Under the pieces are notes generated by a model. It saw only the letters and a program-made list of their open reading frames with translations, was not told the DNA's origin and ran no database searches. A program made the position numbers and the translations under genes. Positions 53,676 to 64,000 of a stretch of 64,000 nt of DNA are shown here, piece after piece. The DNA is from Mycobacterium angelicum (GTDB lineage Bacteria > Actinomycetota > Actinomycetes > Mycobacteriales > Mycobacteriaceae), in the NCBI RefSeq assembly GCF_002086155.1, contig NZ_MVHE01000001.1:62001-126000 (forward strand), given 5' to 3'. The first letter of the stretch is position 1, and each line of letters opens with the position of its first letter.

Positions 53676-55246
53676 ACCTGCCCTGGCTGTCCGCGCTGTG
53701 GCTGGTGCCGCTGGCGGGTTCGGTGCTGATCATCCTGCTGCCCCCGGGGCTGCGCCAGCTCGCCAAGTGGACCGGCCTGATCGTCAGCCTGCTGACCCTG
53801 GCCGTGGCCATCAAGATCACGGTCGGGTTCAAGCCCGGCGGCGATACGTACCAGTTCCTCGAAAAGCGTTCCTGGATTCCGGCTTTCGGGGCCGGCTACA
53901 CCCTCGGCGTGGACGGCATCGCGGTGGTGCTGGTGATCCTGACCGCTGTGCTGATCCCGCTGCTGCTGGTGGCCGGCTGGAATGAGGCCGGCGAACGCAA
54001 CCCGCGTAGCGTGCACGCCTACGTGGCTCTGACGTTGGCCATCGAGTCGATGGTGCTGATCTCGGTGGTTGCGCTCGACGTGCTGCTGTTCTACGTGTTC
54101 TTCGAGGCCATGCTGATCCCGATGTACTTCCTGATCGGTGGCTTCGGCCAGGGTCCGGGTAGTTCGCGCGCCGCGGTTAAGTTCTTGTTGTACAACCTGT
54201 TCGGCGGACTGATCATGCTGGCGGCGGTGATCGGGCTGTATGTGGTGACCACCAAGCACGGTTCGGGCACCTTCGATTTCCAGCAGATCGTGGACGACGT
54301 GCGCCACGGCCGCTACGGCGTGGACCCGGCCGTGTTCAAGGCTTTGTTCTTGGGCTTCATGTTCGCATTCGCCATCAAGGCGCCGCTGTGGCCGTTCCAC
54401 CGGTGGCTGCCCGATGCCGCAGTGGAGGCGCCACCGGCGAGTGCGGTGCTGATGATGGCGATCATGGACAAGGTCGGCACCTTCGGCATGCTGCGCTACT
54501 GCCTGCAGTTGTTCCCGGACGCCTCAACGTATTTCCGTCCGCTGATCGTCACCTTGGCCATCATCGGTGTCATCTACGGCGCCGTCGTGGCGATCGGCCA
54601 GACCGACATCATGCGGCTGATCGCCTACACCTCGATTTCTCACTTCGGCTTCATCATCGCGGGCATCTTCGTGATGACCAGCCAGGGTCAAAGTGGCTCC
54701 ACGTTGTACATGCTCAACCACGGCCTTTCCACGGCGGCAGTGTTCCTGATCGCCGGCTTCCTGGTTGCCCGGCACGGCAGCCGCTCGATCGCCGACTACG
54801 GCGGAGTGCAGAAGGTAGCGCCAATTCTGGCCGGCACCTTCCTGGTTTCTGCCATGGCCACGCTGTCGCTGCCCGGACTTGCCCCGTTCATCAGCGAATT
54901 CCTGGTGCTGTTAGGCACTTTCAACCGCTACTGGCTGGCTGCTGCGTTCGGTGTCACGGCGCTGGTGCTGTCCGCCATCTACATGCTGTGGCTCTACCAA
55001 CGCGTGATGACCGGTCCGGTGGCCAAGGGCAACGAGAAGATCGGTGACCTGGTGCCGCGCGAATTGGTCGTCGTCGCACCGCTGATCGCGCTGCTGCTGG
55101 TGCTCGGGGTCTATCCCAAGCCGGTGCTCGACGTCATCAACCCGGCAGTTGAGAACACCATGACCACCATCGGCCAGCACGATCCCGCGCCCAAAGTGCC
55201 AGTCGGTACGGGTGTTTCCCGCACAGCCGAAGGACCACATCAATGA
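53672..55246 (+). CDS. nuoM: NADH-quinone oxidoreductase subunit M, proton pump
   Basis: This 524-residue antiporter-like subunit has 14 helices. The helix-5 glutamate lies in [16 protein letters not shown], and the channel lysines in [17 protein letters not shown]. It starts at GTG overlapping nuoL; its frame is open far upstream but that part is antiparallel-type noise over nuoL. Confidence 0.95.
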   Translation: MNLPWLSALWLVPLAGSVLIILLPPGLRQLAKWTGLIVSLLTLAVAIKITVGFKPGGDTYQFLEKRSWIPAFGAGYTLGVDGIAVVLVILTAVLIPLLLVAGWNEAGERNPRSVHAYVALTLAIESMVLISVVALDVLLFYVFFEAMLIPMYFLIGGFGQGPGSSRAAVKFLLYNLFGGLIMLAAVIGLYVVTTKHGSGTFDFQQIVDDVRHGRYGVDPAVFKALFLGFMFAFAIKAPLWPFHRWLPDAAVEAPPASAVLMMAIMDKVGTFGMLRYCLQLFPDASTYFRPLIVTLAIIGVIYGAVVAIGQTDIMRLIAYTSISHFGFIIAGIFVMTSQGQSGSTLYMLNHGLSTAAVFLIAGFLVARHGSRSIADYGGVQKVAPILAGTFLVSAMATLSLPGLAPFISEFLVLLGTFNRYWLAAAFGVTALVLSAIYMLWLYQRVMTGPVAKGNEKIGDLVPRELVVVAPLIALLLVLGVYPKPVLDVINPAVENTMTTIGQHDPAPKVPVGTGVSRTAEGPHQ

Positions 55247-56817
55247 CCCTGCCCAGTCCCAGCATCGAATACTTCCTGCTGTGTCCGATGCTCATCGTCT
55301 TCTCGGTCGCGGTGGCCGGTGTGCTGGTGGAAGCGTTCGCGCCGCGGCGGCTGCGATACGGCATGCAGGTCGTCCTCGCCCTCGGCGGGTTAGTGGCCGC
55401 ATTCATCGCAATCATCGTGGTGGCCAAGTCGCTTCCGGTGTCCGGCCGCCGAGCCGTGCTCGGTGCGGTGGCGGTGGATCGGCCGGCACTGTTCCTGCAG
55501 GGCACCATCGTGTTGGTCGCCGTACTGGCGGTGATCTTCATGGCCGAACGCCGCCAGGTCAGTGCGGCGAAGAAAGTCGCCGTGGCGGCCGGTGGGCTGG
55601 ATTCCTTTACGCCACAAGCTTCCGCGGTCCCCGGCAGCGATATCGAACGCGAGGCGGAACAGGCGGGCGCGGCCCAGACCGAGCTCTTCCCGCTGGCACT
55701 GCTGTCGGTCGGCGGCATGATGGTGTTCCCCGCCTCCAACGACTTGTTGACGATGTTCGTCGCGCTGGAAGTCCTGTCGCTGCCGCTGTATCTGATGTGC
55801 GGGCTGGCCCGCCACCGCCGCCTGCTCTCGCAGGAAGCCGCGATGAAGTACTTTCTGCTGGGGGCGTTTTCGTCGGCGTTCTTCCTCTACGGCGTCGCGT
55901 TGCTCTACGGCGCAACCGGCACGCTCACCCTGACCGGCATCCGGGACTCACTGGCCGCACATAGCGATACCACGCTGGCGCTGGTCGGTGTCGCGCTGTT
56001 ATCAGTGGGTCTGCTGTTCAAGGTCGGCGCAGTCCCGTTCCACTCCTGGATTCCCGACGTGTACCAGGGTGCGCCCACCCCGATCACCGGCTTTATGGCG
56101 GCCGCCACCAAGGTCGCGGCATTCGGCGCACTGCTTCGCGTCGTCTACGTCACGCTGCCGCCCCTGCACCACGACTGGCGCCCGGTGCTGTGGGCGATCG
56201 CGATCCTGACCATGGCGGTGGGCACCATCACCGCGGTGAATCAGACCGACGTCAAGCGGATGCTCGCCTATTCCTCGGTCGCGCACGTCGGCTTCATCCT
56301 CACCGGGGTGATCGCCGACAACTCCGCGGGACTGTCGGCGACGTTGTTCTATTTGGTCGCATACAGTTTCAGCACCGTGGGCGCATTCGCGATCGTGAGC
56401 CTTATCCGTAATGCCGACGGTGTGGAGGATGCGGATCTGTCGCATTGGGCCGGCCTGGGTCAGCGCTCACCCATTGTGGGCGTGATGCTTTCGATGTTCT
56501 TGCTGGCCTTCGCCGGTATCCCGCTGACGAGTGGATTCGTCAGCAAGTTCGCGGTGTTCAAGGCCGCCGCCGAGGGCGGGGCGGTGCCACTGGTGATCAT
56601 CGGCGTGATCTCCAGCGGGGTGGCCGCCTACTTCTACGTCCGCGTGATCGTGCTGATGTTCTTCACCCAGGGAACCGACGACACCCCGCAAGTGGTGGCG
56701 CCCGGGGTGTTGAGCAAGGCCGCCATTGCGGTGTGTGCGGTGGTCACCGTGGTTTTGGGGATTGCCCCCCAGCCGGTGCTCGACCTGGCCAACCAGGCCG
56801 CCCAGCTGCTGCATTAG
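55243..56817 (+). CDS. nuoN: NADH-quinone oxidoreductase subunit N, proton pump
   Basis: This 524-residue third antiporter-like pump has the helix-5 glutamate in [16 protein letters not shown] and channel lysines in [21 protein letters not shown] (read as two adjacent motifs). It is the last gene of the operon; its stop overlaps by 4 bp the stop of the convergent PPE-MPTR gene, so no terminator fits between them. Confidence 0.95.
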   Translation: MTLPSPSIEYFLLCPMLIVFSVAVAGVLVEAFAPRRLRYGMQVVLALGGLVAAFIAIIVVAKSLPVSGRRAVLGAVAVDRPALFLQGTIVLVAVLAVIFMAERRQVSAAKKVAVAAGGLDSFTPQASAVPGSDIEREAEQAGAAQTELFPLALLSVGGMMVFPASNDLLTMFVALEVLSLPLYLMCGLARHRRLLSQEAAMKYFLLGAFSSAFFLYGVALLYGATGTLTLTGIRDSLAAHSDTTLALVGVALLSVGLLFKVGAVPFHSWIPDVYQGAPTPITGFMAAATKVAAFGALLRVVYVTLPPLHHDWRPVLWAIAILTMAVGTITAVNQTDVKRMLAYSSVAHVGFILTGVIADNSAGLSATLFYLVAYSFSTVGAFAIVSLIRNADGVEDADLSHWAGLGQRSPIVGVMLSMFLLAFAGIPLTSGFVSKFAVFKAAAEGGAVPLVIIGVISSGVAAYFYVRVIVLMFFTQGTDDTPQVVAPGVLSKAAIAVCAVVTVVLGIAPQPVLDLANQAAQLLH

Positions 56818-58682
56818 AAGTTGAACAACCCCGAGTGGTTGTTGAGGCTGTTGAACAGCCCTGAGGTGTTGTGACCCGAGTTGGCCACTCCCGAGGTGGC
56901 GGTGCTCAGCGCGTTGTTGGCCGAGTTCGCGATGCCGATGTTGAACGTGCCGATGTTGCCGATCCCCACGTTGAGGATGCCGCCGACGTTGTAGATACCG
57001 GCGGCGCCGCCGGTGCTGCCCGTCACTACGTTGTACAGACCCGACACCGGTAATGCGCCCGTGCTGGAGTTCTGAAAACCGGAGACGTGATTGCCCGAAT
57101 TGAAGAACCCGGAGGAACTGTTGCCGGAGTTACCGACGCCCGAACTCGCAGCGGACTGGTCCGAGAAGCTGCCCAGGCCGGTGTTCACGTCGCCCGAATC
57201 GAACAGTCCGGTGTTGAGGTCGCCCGAGTTGAAGTAACCGGTGTTCCCCGAACCCGAGTTGAAGCTCCCGGTGTCGGTGCCGTTCAGCAGCGAGCCACCT
57301 GAGTTGAAGTTGCCGGTGTTGAGGGAGCCGGAGTTTCCGAAACCCATGTTGGCCGAGCCCGAGTTGCCGCCGCCCACGTTGTCGGCGCCGACGTTCCAGA
57401 ACCCGAAATTGTGGTGACCGCCGTTTCCGAAGCCGGTGTTGAACGATCCGCCGTTCCAGAAGCCGGTGTTGGTGTTGCCGCCGTTGGAGAAACCGAAGTT
57501 GCCGTTACCGGCGTTGAAGAAACCGACGTTGTTGTTGCCGGAGTTGAAGAAACCGATGTTGTTGTTGCCGGAGTTGCCGAGGCCGACATTGCCGATACCC
57601 GTATTCAGGGCGCCGAACCCGAACTGGTGGTTGCCGGTGAGCCCAAATCCGATGTTGCCGTCACCCTTGTTGCCGAAGCCGATGTTGCCGCTGCCGTGAT
57701 TGCCGTAGCCGATATTGGTGTCGCCGAAGTTTCCGCTGCCGCCGTTGCCGGCGCCGAAGTTTCCGGATCCCCAGTTGCTGAAGCCGCCGGCGAACCCCGG
57801 TCCCGCATTTCCGCTGCCGAAGTTGTGTCCGCCGGTGTTGCCACTGCCGATGTTCATGCTGTCGTGGTTGCCGCCACCGATATTGCTGTCGCCGAAGTTG
57901 CCGCTGCCGATGTTGCTGTTCTGCCGGTTACCGGAACCCCAGTTGTTGATTCCGAGGTTTCCGCTGCCGAAGTTCGCATTGCCACGATTGCCGCTGCCGA
58001 TGTTCGACGTACCGGTATTTCCGCTGCCCATGTTGTTGTCGCCGGTGTTTCCACCGCCCAGGTTCCAGAAGCCCTTGTTGCCGATACTGGTGTTGATGTC
58101 CGGAATTCCGAACGGGTTGGCCGCTGCCGCGTGCGGCCCTTGCCCCGATCCCCCCAGGCCGGACAGCGCTTGCGTCCACGAGGACAATTGCGCGACGGCG
58201 GCCGACACTCCCCCGTGATAGCCGACCATCGCGGCCACGTCGGCGGCCCACATTTCCTCGTACCCTGCCTCAGCTGCCGCGATGGCCGGCGCGTTCTGGC
58301 CGAATAGGTTGGACCACACCAGTTGGACGAACGCATTGCGGTTGGCCGCCACCGCCAACGGGTGGATCGTCGCTGCCCGCACCGCCTCGAACGCACCGGC
58401 CACCGCTTTAGCCTGCGCCGCCGCGTCGGCGGCGCGCGCCGCGGCCGTGCTCAACCACCCCGCGTACGGAGCCGCCGTCGCGGCCATCGCCGTCGCGGCC
58501 GCACCCTGCCAGGCCTGACCGGTCAGTCCCGCGGTCACCGACCCGAACGAGTCTGCCGCCGAACCCAACTCGGCGGCCAACCCGTCCCACCCGACCGCCG
58601 CCGCAAGCATCGGACCCGAACCTGCGCCGGTGAATATCTGCGCCGAAAGCACCTCAGGCGGGGTCACAAAGAAACTCGTCAT
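56814..58682 (-). CDS. PPE-MPTR family protein
   Basis: This 622-residue protein has an N-terminal PPE domain of about 180 residues ([45 protein letters not shown]) followed by about 400 residues of MPTR repeats of the form NxGxGNxG, shifting to NxGFFNSGxx in the second half. Such proteins are exported by ESX-5 and are surface-linked or secreted. It occupies the PPE53 (Rv3159c) position after nuoN, but its N-terminus differs from the MNYSVLPPE form carried by the next gene. The ending ([14 protein letters not shown]) lacks the usual NQAGFFG-type close. Confidence 0.92.
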   Translation of the reverse strand: MTSFFVTPPEVLSAQIFTGAGSGPMLAAAVGWDGLAAELGSAADSFGSVTAGLTGQAWQGAAATAMAATAAPYAGWLSTAAARAADAAAQAKAVAGAFEAVRAATIHPLAVAANRNAFVQLVWSNLFGQNAPAIAAAEAGYEEMWAADVAAMVGYHGGVSAAVAQLSSWTQALSGLGGSGQGPHAAAANPFGIPDINTSIGNKGFWNLGGGNTGDNNMGSGNTGTSNIGSGNRGNANFGSGNLGINNWGSGNRQNSNIGSGNFGDSNIGGGNHDSMNIGSGNTGGHNFGSGNAGPGFAGGFSNWGSGNFGAGNGGSGNFGDTNIGYGNHGSGNIGFGNKGDGNIGFGLTGNHQFGFGALNTGIGNVGLGNSGNNNIGFFNSGNNNVGFFNAGNGNFGFSNGGNTNTGFWNGGSFNTGFGNGGHHNFGFWNVGADNVGGGNSGSANMGFGNSGSLNTGNFNSGGSLLNGTDTGSFNSGSGNTGYFNSGDLNTGLFDSGDVNTGLGSFSDQSAASSGVGNSGNSSSGFFNSGNHVSGFQNSSTGALPVSGLYNVVTGSTGGAAGIYNVGGILNVGIGNIGTFNIGIANSANNALSTATSGVANSGHNTSGLFNSLNNHSGLFNF

Positions 58683-58757
58683 AGCGGCATCATTGCGAAT
58701 CCAGCTGCTACCGATCGCAACTTTGCGATTGCGGCGCTGGCGCAGGCGCGCTGAGGG

Positions 58758-60623
58758 CTAGGCCGGACCGAAGATGCCCGCCTGGTGATCGCCTTGGTTG
58801 AAGAATCCTGCGCTGTGGTCGCCCGTATTTCCGGCGCCGGTGCTGCCAACGCCGGAGTTGTAAATGCCGATGTTGGCTATGCCGGAGTTGAAGAAGCCGT
58901 TGGCGCCGAGCCCGGTGTTACCGAAGCCTCTGCTGCCCAGACCGGAGTTAGAGAAACCCTCGGTATTCGCATCGGTGTTGAAGAAACCCGACGATACGTT
59001 CCCACCTCCGAGGACGTTCTGGTAGCCGGAAATGGCGTCGCCGTGGTTGAAGAAGCCCGATACGTCGTTACCCGTATTGCCGAAGCCGGATGTGGTCACC
59101 CCGGGCACGGTCAGGGCGCTGCCGATACTGGTGTTGTAGTCACCAGAATTGAACAAGCCGGTGTTGGTATGACCCGAATTGAAGAAGCCGGTGTTGAGAC
59201 TGGACGAATTGCCGACGCCGGTGTTTAGGCTGCCCCCATTGAAGAATCCCGTGTTGAACGAACCGGTATTTCCGACGCCCACGTTCGCGCCGTTGCCGCC
59301 GTTGAAGAAGCCCACATCGGCCCCGGCGGCATTTCCGAAGCCGAAGTTCTGAACGCCGGCGTTCCCGAAACCTGCGTTCATGCTGCCGGCGTTCCAGAAG
59401 CCGGTGTCGGTGTGACCCGCGTTGCCGACGCCGAAGTTCTCATTGCCGGAGTTGAAAATGCCGAAGTTTCCATCACCGGAGTTGAAGAACCCGACGTTGT
59501 GGTCACCGGTGTTGCCGAAACCGATATTTCCGACGCCGGTGTTCAGCGCGCCAAACCCGATCTGGTTGTTGCCCGTGAGCCCGAAACCGATGTTGTTGTT
59601 GCCGTTGTTGCCGAACCCGAAGTTGTTGCTGCCGGTGTTGCCGAACCCGGTGTTGAAGCTGCCCTGGTTGCCGCTGCCGATGTTCTGCGAGCCGATGTTT
59701 CCGCTGCCGTAATTGTTGTTGCCGATGTTTCCGCCGCCGAGGTTGCCATCGCCCTGGTTGCCTGAGCCGAAATTGTTGGTGCCCTGGTTGCCGCTACCGA
59801 AGTTGACGTGACCGTTGTTGCCGCCGCCGACGTTGCTGTTACCGACGTTGCCGACACCGAGGTTCCCCGAGCCGACGTTGCCGCCGCCGAGGTTGGCGTT
59901 GCCGAAATTGCCGATGCCGGTGTTTCCGTTGCCGGTGTTTCCGCTGCCCGGATTCGCGCTTCCGGTGTTGCCGCCACCCAAGTTCCAATTGCCCTTGTTG
60001 CCCAGACCGGTGTTGATGTCAGGGAGACCGACGACGCTTGAGGCAGCCGCCGCGGGCACGCCCCCTAGCAGGGGGCTGAACACCTGCCCGATACCCGGCA
60101 ACCCCGCCAGCGCCTGCTGCCACGACGGCAACGAAGCCGCGGCTGCCGAAGCCCCACCGTGGTACCCGACCATCGCCGCCACATCGGTGGCCCACATCTC
60201 CTCGTACAGACCCTCGGCAGCCGCAATCGCCGGCGCGTTCTGACCGAACAGGTTCGATAAAACCAATTGCACGAACGCATTTCGGTTGGCCGCCACTGCC
60301 AGCGGGTGAATCGTGGCCGCCCGCGCGGCCTCAAACGCACTGGCAACGGCCTTGGCCTGAGCCGACGCGCCCGCGGCCCGCTCCGCAGCCGTACTCAAGA
60401 ACCCGGCATACGGTGCGGCCGCGGCGGCCATCGCCGCCGCGGCCGCCCCCTGCCAGGCCTGACCCGCCAGCCCCGACGTCACCGACCCGAACATCTCCGC
60501 CGCGGACCCCAACTCAGCCGACAGCCCGTCCCACGCCGCCGCCGCCGTCAGCATCGGCGCAGCACCCGCACCAGAGAACATCCGCAACGAGTTGATTTCC
60601 GGCGGCAATACCGAGTAATTCAT
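58758..60623 (-). CDS. PPE-MPTR family protein (PPE53-like N-terminus)
   Basis: This 621-residue protein begins [16 protein letters not shown], has WQG near residue 58 and [19 protein letters not shown], then a linker ([21 protein letters not shown]) and MPTR repeats to the end, closing with [13 protein letters not shown]. It lies 75 bp upstream of the previous PPE gene in the direction of transcription. From memory the N-terminus is the one seen in M. tuberculosis PPE53, so this copy may be the true orthologue and its neighbour a duplicate; this needs an alignment. Confidence 0.92.
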   Translation of the reverse strand: MNYSVLPPEINSLRMFSGAGAAPMLTAAAAWDGLSAELGSAAEMFGSVTSGLAGQAWQGAAAAAMAAAAAPYAGFLSTAAERAAGASAQAKAVASAFEAARAATIHPLAVAANRNAFVQLVLSNLFGQNAPAIAAAEGLYEEMWATDVAAMVGYHGGASAAAASLPSWQQALAGLPGIGQVFSPLLGGVPAAAASSVVGLPDINTGLGNKGNWNLGGGNTGSANPGSGNTGNGNTGIGNFGNANLGGGNVGSGNLGVGNVGNSNVGGGNNGHVNFGSGNQGTNNFGSGNQGDGNLGGGNIGNNNYGSGNIGSQNIGSGNQGSFNTGFGNTGSNNFGFGNNGNNNIGFGLTGNNQIGFGALNTGVGNIGFGNTGDHNVGFFNSGDGNFGIFNSGNENFGVGNAGHTDTGFWNAGSMNAGFGNAGVQNFGFGNAAGADVGFFNGGNGANVGVGNTGSFNTGFFNGGSLNTGVGNSSSLNTGFFNSGHTNTGLFNSGDYNTSIGSALTVPGVTTSGFGNTGNDVSGFFNHGDAISGYQNVLGGGNVSSGFFNTDANTEGFSNSGLGSRGFGNTGLGANGFFNSGIANIGIYNSGVGSTGAGNTGDHSAGFFNQGDHQAGIFGPA

Positions 60624-60829
60624 GAGCGTCCCCTTTCGCTGAGCGACTACAGGCCACCCCGCTCCGATCCACCTGCTCGCATCACGTCAGGCGATCGGCC
60701 CCCTTCGCTCGACCTGTACAAATGGACTTTAGGGAAAACTCAGGCCGAAATCAGGGAATCGGTGAAAATAGTTCCAGCACAAGTGGATTAACGCACGCAA
60801 CGATCGTTGGGCACACGGCATCGACAACT

Positions 60830-60863
60830 GGGCCGCCCGCTCCCGCGGGTAGCTGGGCGGCCC
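60830..60863 (-). terminator. Hairpin terminator after the third PPE-MPTR gene
   Basis: GGGCCGCCC (60830-60838) pairs perfectly with GGGCGGCCC (60855-60863) around a 16-base loop that itself contains the self-complementary CCCGCGGG. It starts 10 bp beyond the stop of the minus-strand PPE gene. There is no T-run, as is common for mycobacterial intrinsic terminators. Confidence 0.6.
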
Positions 60864-60872
60864 GAACGCCCG

Positions 60873-63800
60873 TTATGGCTGACCGAAGAAGCCCGCTTGG
60901 TTGTCGCCCTGGTTGAACAGACCCGCGCTGTTATCACCGGCGTTGCCGATACCCGAGCTGCCAGACCCGGAGTGGTAGATGCCTGAGCTGGATCCCAACG
61001 GCGCCGAGATTCCCACGCCATAGTTGAAGGCCTGGGAATTGGCGATGCCGGTGTTGTCGTGGCCGGTGTTGAACAAGCCGGTCTGTCCGTCACCAGTGTT
61101 CGAGAAACCCGAACTGTCGTCGCCGATATTCTGGAAACCCGAAGTCCGGTCACCCGAGTTGAAGAAACCAGAGACATTGGTACCGGTGTTTCCGAAGCCC
61201 GACGAGGTCGCCCCGACCGGAGTGACCGAGCTGCCGACAGCGGTGTTGAAGTCGCCCGAGTTGAACAAACCGGTATTGACGTTGCCGGCGTTTCCGAAGC
61301 CCGTGTTCAAGCTGCCGGCATTGAAGAACCCGGTGTTCTTACCCTCCGTCCCGAAAACCGCACCGCCAGAATTGAATGCGCCACTGTTGTCATGACCGGC
61401 GTTACCGAAACCTAGGTTGGCACCGCCCGCGTTCCCGAAGCCAACGTTGTTGCTGCCGGCGTTTCCGAAGCCGAAGTTCAGGCCGCCCGAGTTTCCGAAG
61501 CCAGTGTTGATGCTGCCGGAATTCCAGAAGCCGCTGTTGGTGCCGCCCGAGTTGGCGAAGCCGAAGTTTCCGTTACCGGAGTTGAAGAAGCCGAAGTTTC
61601 CGTCACCGGAGTTGAAGAAGCCGATGTTGTTGGAACCGGTGTTGCCGAAGCCCATGTTGCCGGTGCCGGTGTTCAGCGCCCCGATGCCAATCTGGTTGTC
61701 GCCCTCCAGGCCTATACCGATGTTGTTGTTGCCGTGGTTGCCGAAGCCGAAGTTGAGGTTGCCGATGTTGCCGAATCCGACGTTGGACGAACCGATGTTG
61801 GCGCTGCCGAGGTTGAAGGATCCGATGTTCGCGCTACCAAAGTTGTGGCTGCCGAAGCGGTTTGCGCTGCCCAGGTTGCCGTCCCCGAACACGTTGGCAA
61901 AGCCGAAGTTTCCGCTGCCGAAGAAGTTGCCGCTGCCCAGGTTGAGGTTGCCGAAGTTGCCCCAGCCGAAGTTGATGTTGCCGAAGTTTCCGCTGCCCAG
62001 GTTGGCAAAGCCCGAGTTTCCGCCGCCGAGGTTGATGTTCCCGTTGTTTCCGCCACCGAAGTTGACATTGCCGACGTTTCCGGGACCGAAGTTGAAGTTG
62101 CCGTGGTTGCCACCGCCGAGGTTCCAGACGCCCAGGTTGCCAAGCCCGGTGTTGATATCGGGCGGGGTGAACGGCGTAGGCGCCGTCAGCGCAGTGACGA
62201 TGGGAGCCGCAGGGCCGAGGTCAAGCAGGAATGCCGGCGCACCGGCGCGACCGAAGAAGCCGGCCTGGTTGTCGCCCTGGTTGAAGAACCCTGCGCTGCC
62301 GTCGCCCGCGTTACCTACACCGGAGCTGCCACTGCCCGAGTGTGAAATGCCCGAGTTCGCCATTCCTGAGTTGTAGAAGCCCACACTGTTGTCTCCGGTG
62401 TTACCGACGCCGGTGGAGAAATGGCCCGAGTTGTTGAAGCCGGCGTTGTAGTCACTGGAGTTGTTGAAACCCGAGGCGTGGCCGAAACCGAAACCGCCAT
62501 TTGTGTTTTGGAAGCCGGATGAGTCAATGGCCGAGTTGTAGAAGCCCGAGCTGCCCGCACCGGTAACCCCGAAGCCCGACGACGTCACACCGGCCGGGGT
62601 GAGCGCGCTACCGACGCCCGTGTTCAGGTCGCCGGCGTTCATGAAGCCGGTGTTGATGCTGCCCGCGTTCCCAAAGCCGGTGTTGGTGTCACCGGCGTTC
62701 CACCAGCCGGTGTTGTAGTTACCCGAATTGGACATGCCGGTATTGCCGATGCCCGAGTTGCCAAAGCCCATGTTATTGAAGCCCGAGCTGCCGAAGCCCA
62801 CATTTGCCGCACCGGTGTTGCCGAAGCCGAAACTTTGCTCCGCGGCGTTGCCGAAACCGGTATTGAGGCCGCCGCCGTTCCAGAAGCCGGTGTTGGTGGT
62901 ACCGGCGTTGGCGAAGCCGAAGTTTCCGTTGCCCGAGTTGAAGATGCCGAAGTTACCGTCTCCGGAGTTGAAGAAGCCGATATTGTTCTTGCCCGAGTTC
63001 CCGAACCCGAGGTTTCCGACGCCCGAGTTCAGCGCGCCGATCCCCACCTGGTTATCACCGGTGAGACCGAACCCGATGTTGTTGTTGCCGTTGTTGCCGA
63101 AGCCGAAGTTGAAGTTGCCGTTATTGCCGAACCCGACGTTGTAGAAACCATGGTTGCCGCTGCCCAGGTTGAGCGAACCATTGTTCCCGCTGCCGTAATT
63201 GGTTTCGCCGCTGTTGCCGCCACCGAAGTTTCCACCGCCGAAGTTGCCGAAGCCGAAGCTGCCGTCACCGCGGTTGCCCAAACCGAAGTTGAGATGGCCC
63301 AGGTTTCCGAGGCCGAAATTGCTGTAGCCGGTGTTGCCACTGCCCAGGTTGTAGGAGCCGAAGTTTCCGCTGCCGAAGTTCAGGTTGCCGGAGTTTCCCC
63401 CACCCAGGTTGACGCTGCCGTGGTTACCGCCGCTGAGGTTGAAGGAGCCGTTGTTTCCCCCACCCAGGTTCCAACTGCCCAGATTGCCCAAACCGGTGTT
63501 CACCGCCTGGATGGCGGCAGCGGCCGGCGCACCGAGGCCGGGTAAGCCCTGCAGCCAGGACGGCAACGCCGCCGCGGCTGCCGAGGCCCCGCCGTGATAT
63601 CCCACCATTGCCGCCACATCGGCGGCCCACATCTCCTCATAGATGCCCTCGGCCGCGGCGATCGCAGGAGAGTTCTGGCCGAAAATATTAGACAACACCA
63701 ACTGCACGAACGAATTACGGTTGGCCGCCACCGCCAACGGATGAATGGTCGCTGCCCGCGCTGCCTCAAAAGCACTGACCACGGCCTTCGCCTGAGCCCC

Positions 63801-64000
63801 CGCTCCAGCGGCCCGAGCCGCCGCGGCGCTCAACCACCCTGCGTACGGGGCCGCCGCGGCGGACATCGCCGCAGCGGCCGCCCCCTGCCAAGCCTGACCC
63901 GTCAAACCCGATGTCACCGAGCCGAACGACTCGGCCGCCGACGCCAGCTCAGCGGAAAGTCCGTCCCAGGCCAGGGCGGCCTCGAGCATCGGCGCCGAAC
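60873..64000 (-). CDS. Large PPE-MPTR protein with two repeat blocks, N-terminus outside the window
   Basis: At least 1041 residues are visible; the coding frame continues past the right edge, where the missing part should be only the first 20-25 residues (sequence resumes at [14 protein letters not shown]). After the PPE domain ([22 protein letters not shown]) come two MPTR blocks. Block 1 ends [19 protein letters not shown], followed by a Pro/Thr linker and a second [17 protein letters not shown] start; block 2 closes with NQAGFFGQP. The closing motif and the opening motif thus occur twice, suggesting an internal duplication or fusion of two MPTR tails. Probably an ESX-5 substrate. Confidence 0.9.
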   Translation of the reverse strand, partial: SAPMLEAALAWDGLSAELASAAESFGSVTSGLTGQAWQGAAAAAMSAAAAPYAGWLSAAAARAAGAGAQAKAVVSAFEAARAATIHPLAVAANRNSFVQLVLSNIFGQNSPAIAAAEGIYEEMWAADVAAMVGYHGGASAAAAALPSWLQGLPGLGAPAAAAIQAVNTGLGNLGSWNLGGGNNGSFNLSGGNHGSVNLGGGNSGNLNFGSGNFGSYNLGSGNTGYSNFGLGNLGHLNFGLGNRGDGSFGFGNFGGGNFGGGNSGETNYGSGNNGSLNLGSGNHGFYNVGFGNNGNFNFGFGNNGNNNIGFGLTGDNQVGIGALNSGVGNLGFGNSGKNNIGFFNSGDGNFGIFNSGNGNFGFANAGTTNTGFWNGGGLNTGFGNAAEQSFGFGNTGAANVGFGSSGFNNMGFGNSGIGNTGMSNSGNYNTGWWNAGDTNTGFGNAGSINTGFMNAGDLNTGVGSALTPAGVTSSGFGVTGAGSSGFYNSAIDSSGFQNTNGGFGFGHASGFNNSSDYNAGFNNSGHFSTGVGNTGDNSVGFYNSGMANSGISHSGSGSSGVGNAGDGSAGFFNQGDNQAGFFGRAGAPAFLLDLGPAAPIVTALTAPTPFTPPDINTGLGNLGVWNLGGGNHGNFNFGPGNVGNVNFGGGNNGNINLGGGNSGFANLGSGNFGNINFGWGNFGNLNLGSGNFFGSGNFGFANVFGDGNLGSANRFGSHNFGSANIGSFNLGSANIGSSNVGFGNIGNLNFGFGNHGNNNIGIGLEGDNQIGIGALNTGTGNMGFGNTGSNNIGFFNSGDGNFGFFNSGNGNFGFANSGGTNSGFWNSGSINTGFGNSGGLNFGFGNAGSNNVGFGNAGGANLGFGNAGHDNSGAFNSGGAVFGTEGKNTGFFNAGSLNTGFGNAGNVNTGLFNSGDFNTAVGSSVTPVGATSSGFGNTGTNVSGFFNSGDRTSGFQNIGDDSSGFSNTGDGQTGLFNTGHDNTGIANSQAFNYGVGISAPLGSSSGIYHSGSGSSGIGNAGDNSAGLFNQGDNQAGFFGQP

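Noticed and set aside
57411..58307. Plus-strand frame rich in Val/Ala/Glu across a PPE-MPTR gene
   Set aside because: Its periodic composition is produced by the antisense of the NxGxGN repeats.
56830..63480. Regular short repeats that could be taken for a CRISPR array or minisatellite
   Set aside because: The 15-base periodicity stays in frame, varies in sequence and encodes MPTR pentapeptides; there are no identical repeats with unique spacers and no cas genes.
1..64000. tRNA, rRNA, insertion sequences or phage integration sites
   Set aside because: I looked for CCA-ending cloverleaf-like stretches, transposase motifs and integrases and saw none that hold up by eye; short or degenerate elements could still be missed.

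Overview
The window is high-GC actinobacterial DNA from a Mycobacterium, probably a slow-growing non-tuberculous species. Four features support this: five PPE-family genes (three of the large MPTR class), a Mas-like type I polyketide synthase with an MmpL-type exporter, adjacent fadE pairs, and a complete nuoA-N operon flanked by PPE genes. The backbone follows the M. tuberculosis order as I remember it: PPE51, hisN (Rv3137), fadE24, fadE23, fadB4, Rv3143, PPE52, nuoA-N, PPE-MPTR. Here pflA is absent between hisN and fadE24. About 23.5 kb separates fadE23 from fadB4, which are neighbours in M. tuberculosis, and about 8.5 kb of further catabolic genes follows fadB4.

Layout. 1-6.3 kb: a truncated membrane-protein gene, a slipin, PPE51, a small membrane protein, hisN and the fadE24/fadE23 pair behind a perfect 22-bp palindrome. 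6.3-18 kb (minus strand): a compact operon of a type I PKS (KS-AT-DH-ER-KR-ACP, no release domain), an alpha-oxoamine synthase, an MMPL exporter and an LCMT-like methyltransferase, led by a 41-bp imperfect inverted repeat. 18.3-23.5 kb (minus): an F420-type oxidoreductase, then acetolactate synthase and acetolactate decarboxylase downstream of a hydroxy-oxo-acid aldolase and an acylating aldehyde dehydrogenase. 23.5-27.8 kb: a TetR gene divergent from a flavin hydroxylase / C-C hydrolase / extradiol dioxygenase operon, with two operator-like palindromes between. 27.9-30.8 kb: an aldo/keto reductase, an AcuI-like reductase and fadB4. 30.8-39.4 kb (plus): a catabolic operon of a homogentisate-dioxygenase-like bicupin, alpha/beta hydrolase, class III CoA-transferase, HMG-CoA-lyase-family enzyme, TetR, and an acyl-CoA dehydrogenase / APH kinase / DUF6285 trio resembling the levulinate (LvaC/LvaA/LvaB) module, then NTF2-like and YceI genes. 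39.4-56.8 kb: an atypical receiver protein, PPE52 and the 14-gene complex I operon. 56.8-64 kb: three tandem minus-strand PPE-MPTR genes, the last cut by the window edge.

The most novel system is the PKS / alpha-oxoamine synthase / MMPL / methyltransferase operon. Its gene content predicts a reduced polyketide chain released by decarboxylative condensation with an amino acid to give an amino-ketone (sphingoid-like) lipid, which is then methylated and exported. Two other unusual units are the meta-cleavage cluster whose pyruvate-forming end is fused in operon with an acetoin module, and the 4-hydroxyacyl-CoA-type module linked to an HMG-CoA-lyase-family enzyme and a bicupin dioxygenase. These functions are inferred from family membership and gene order only.
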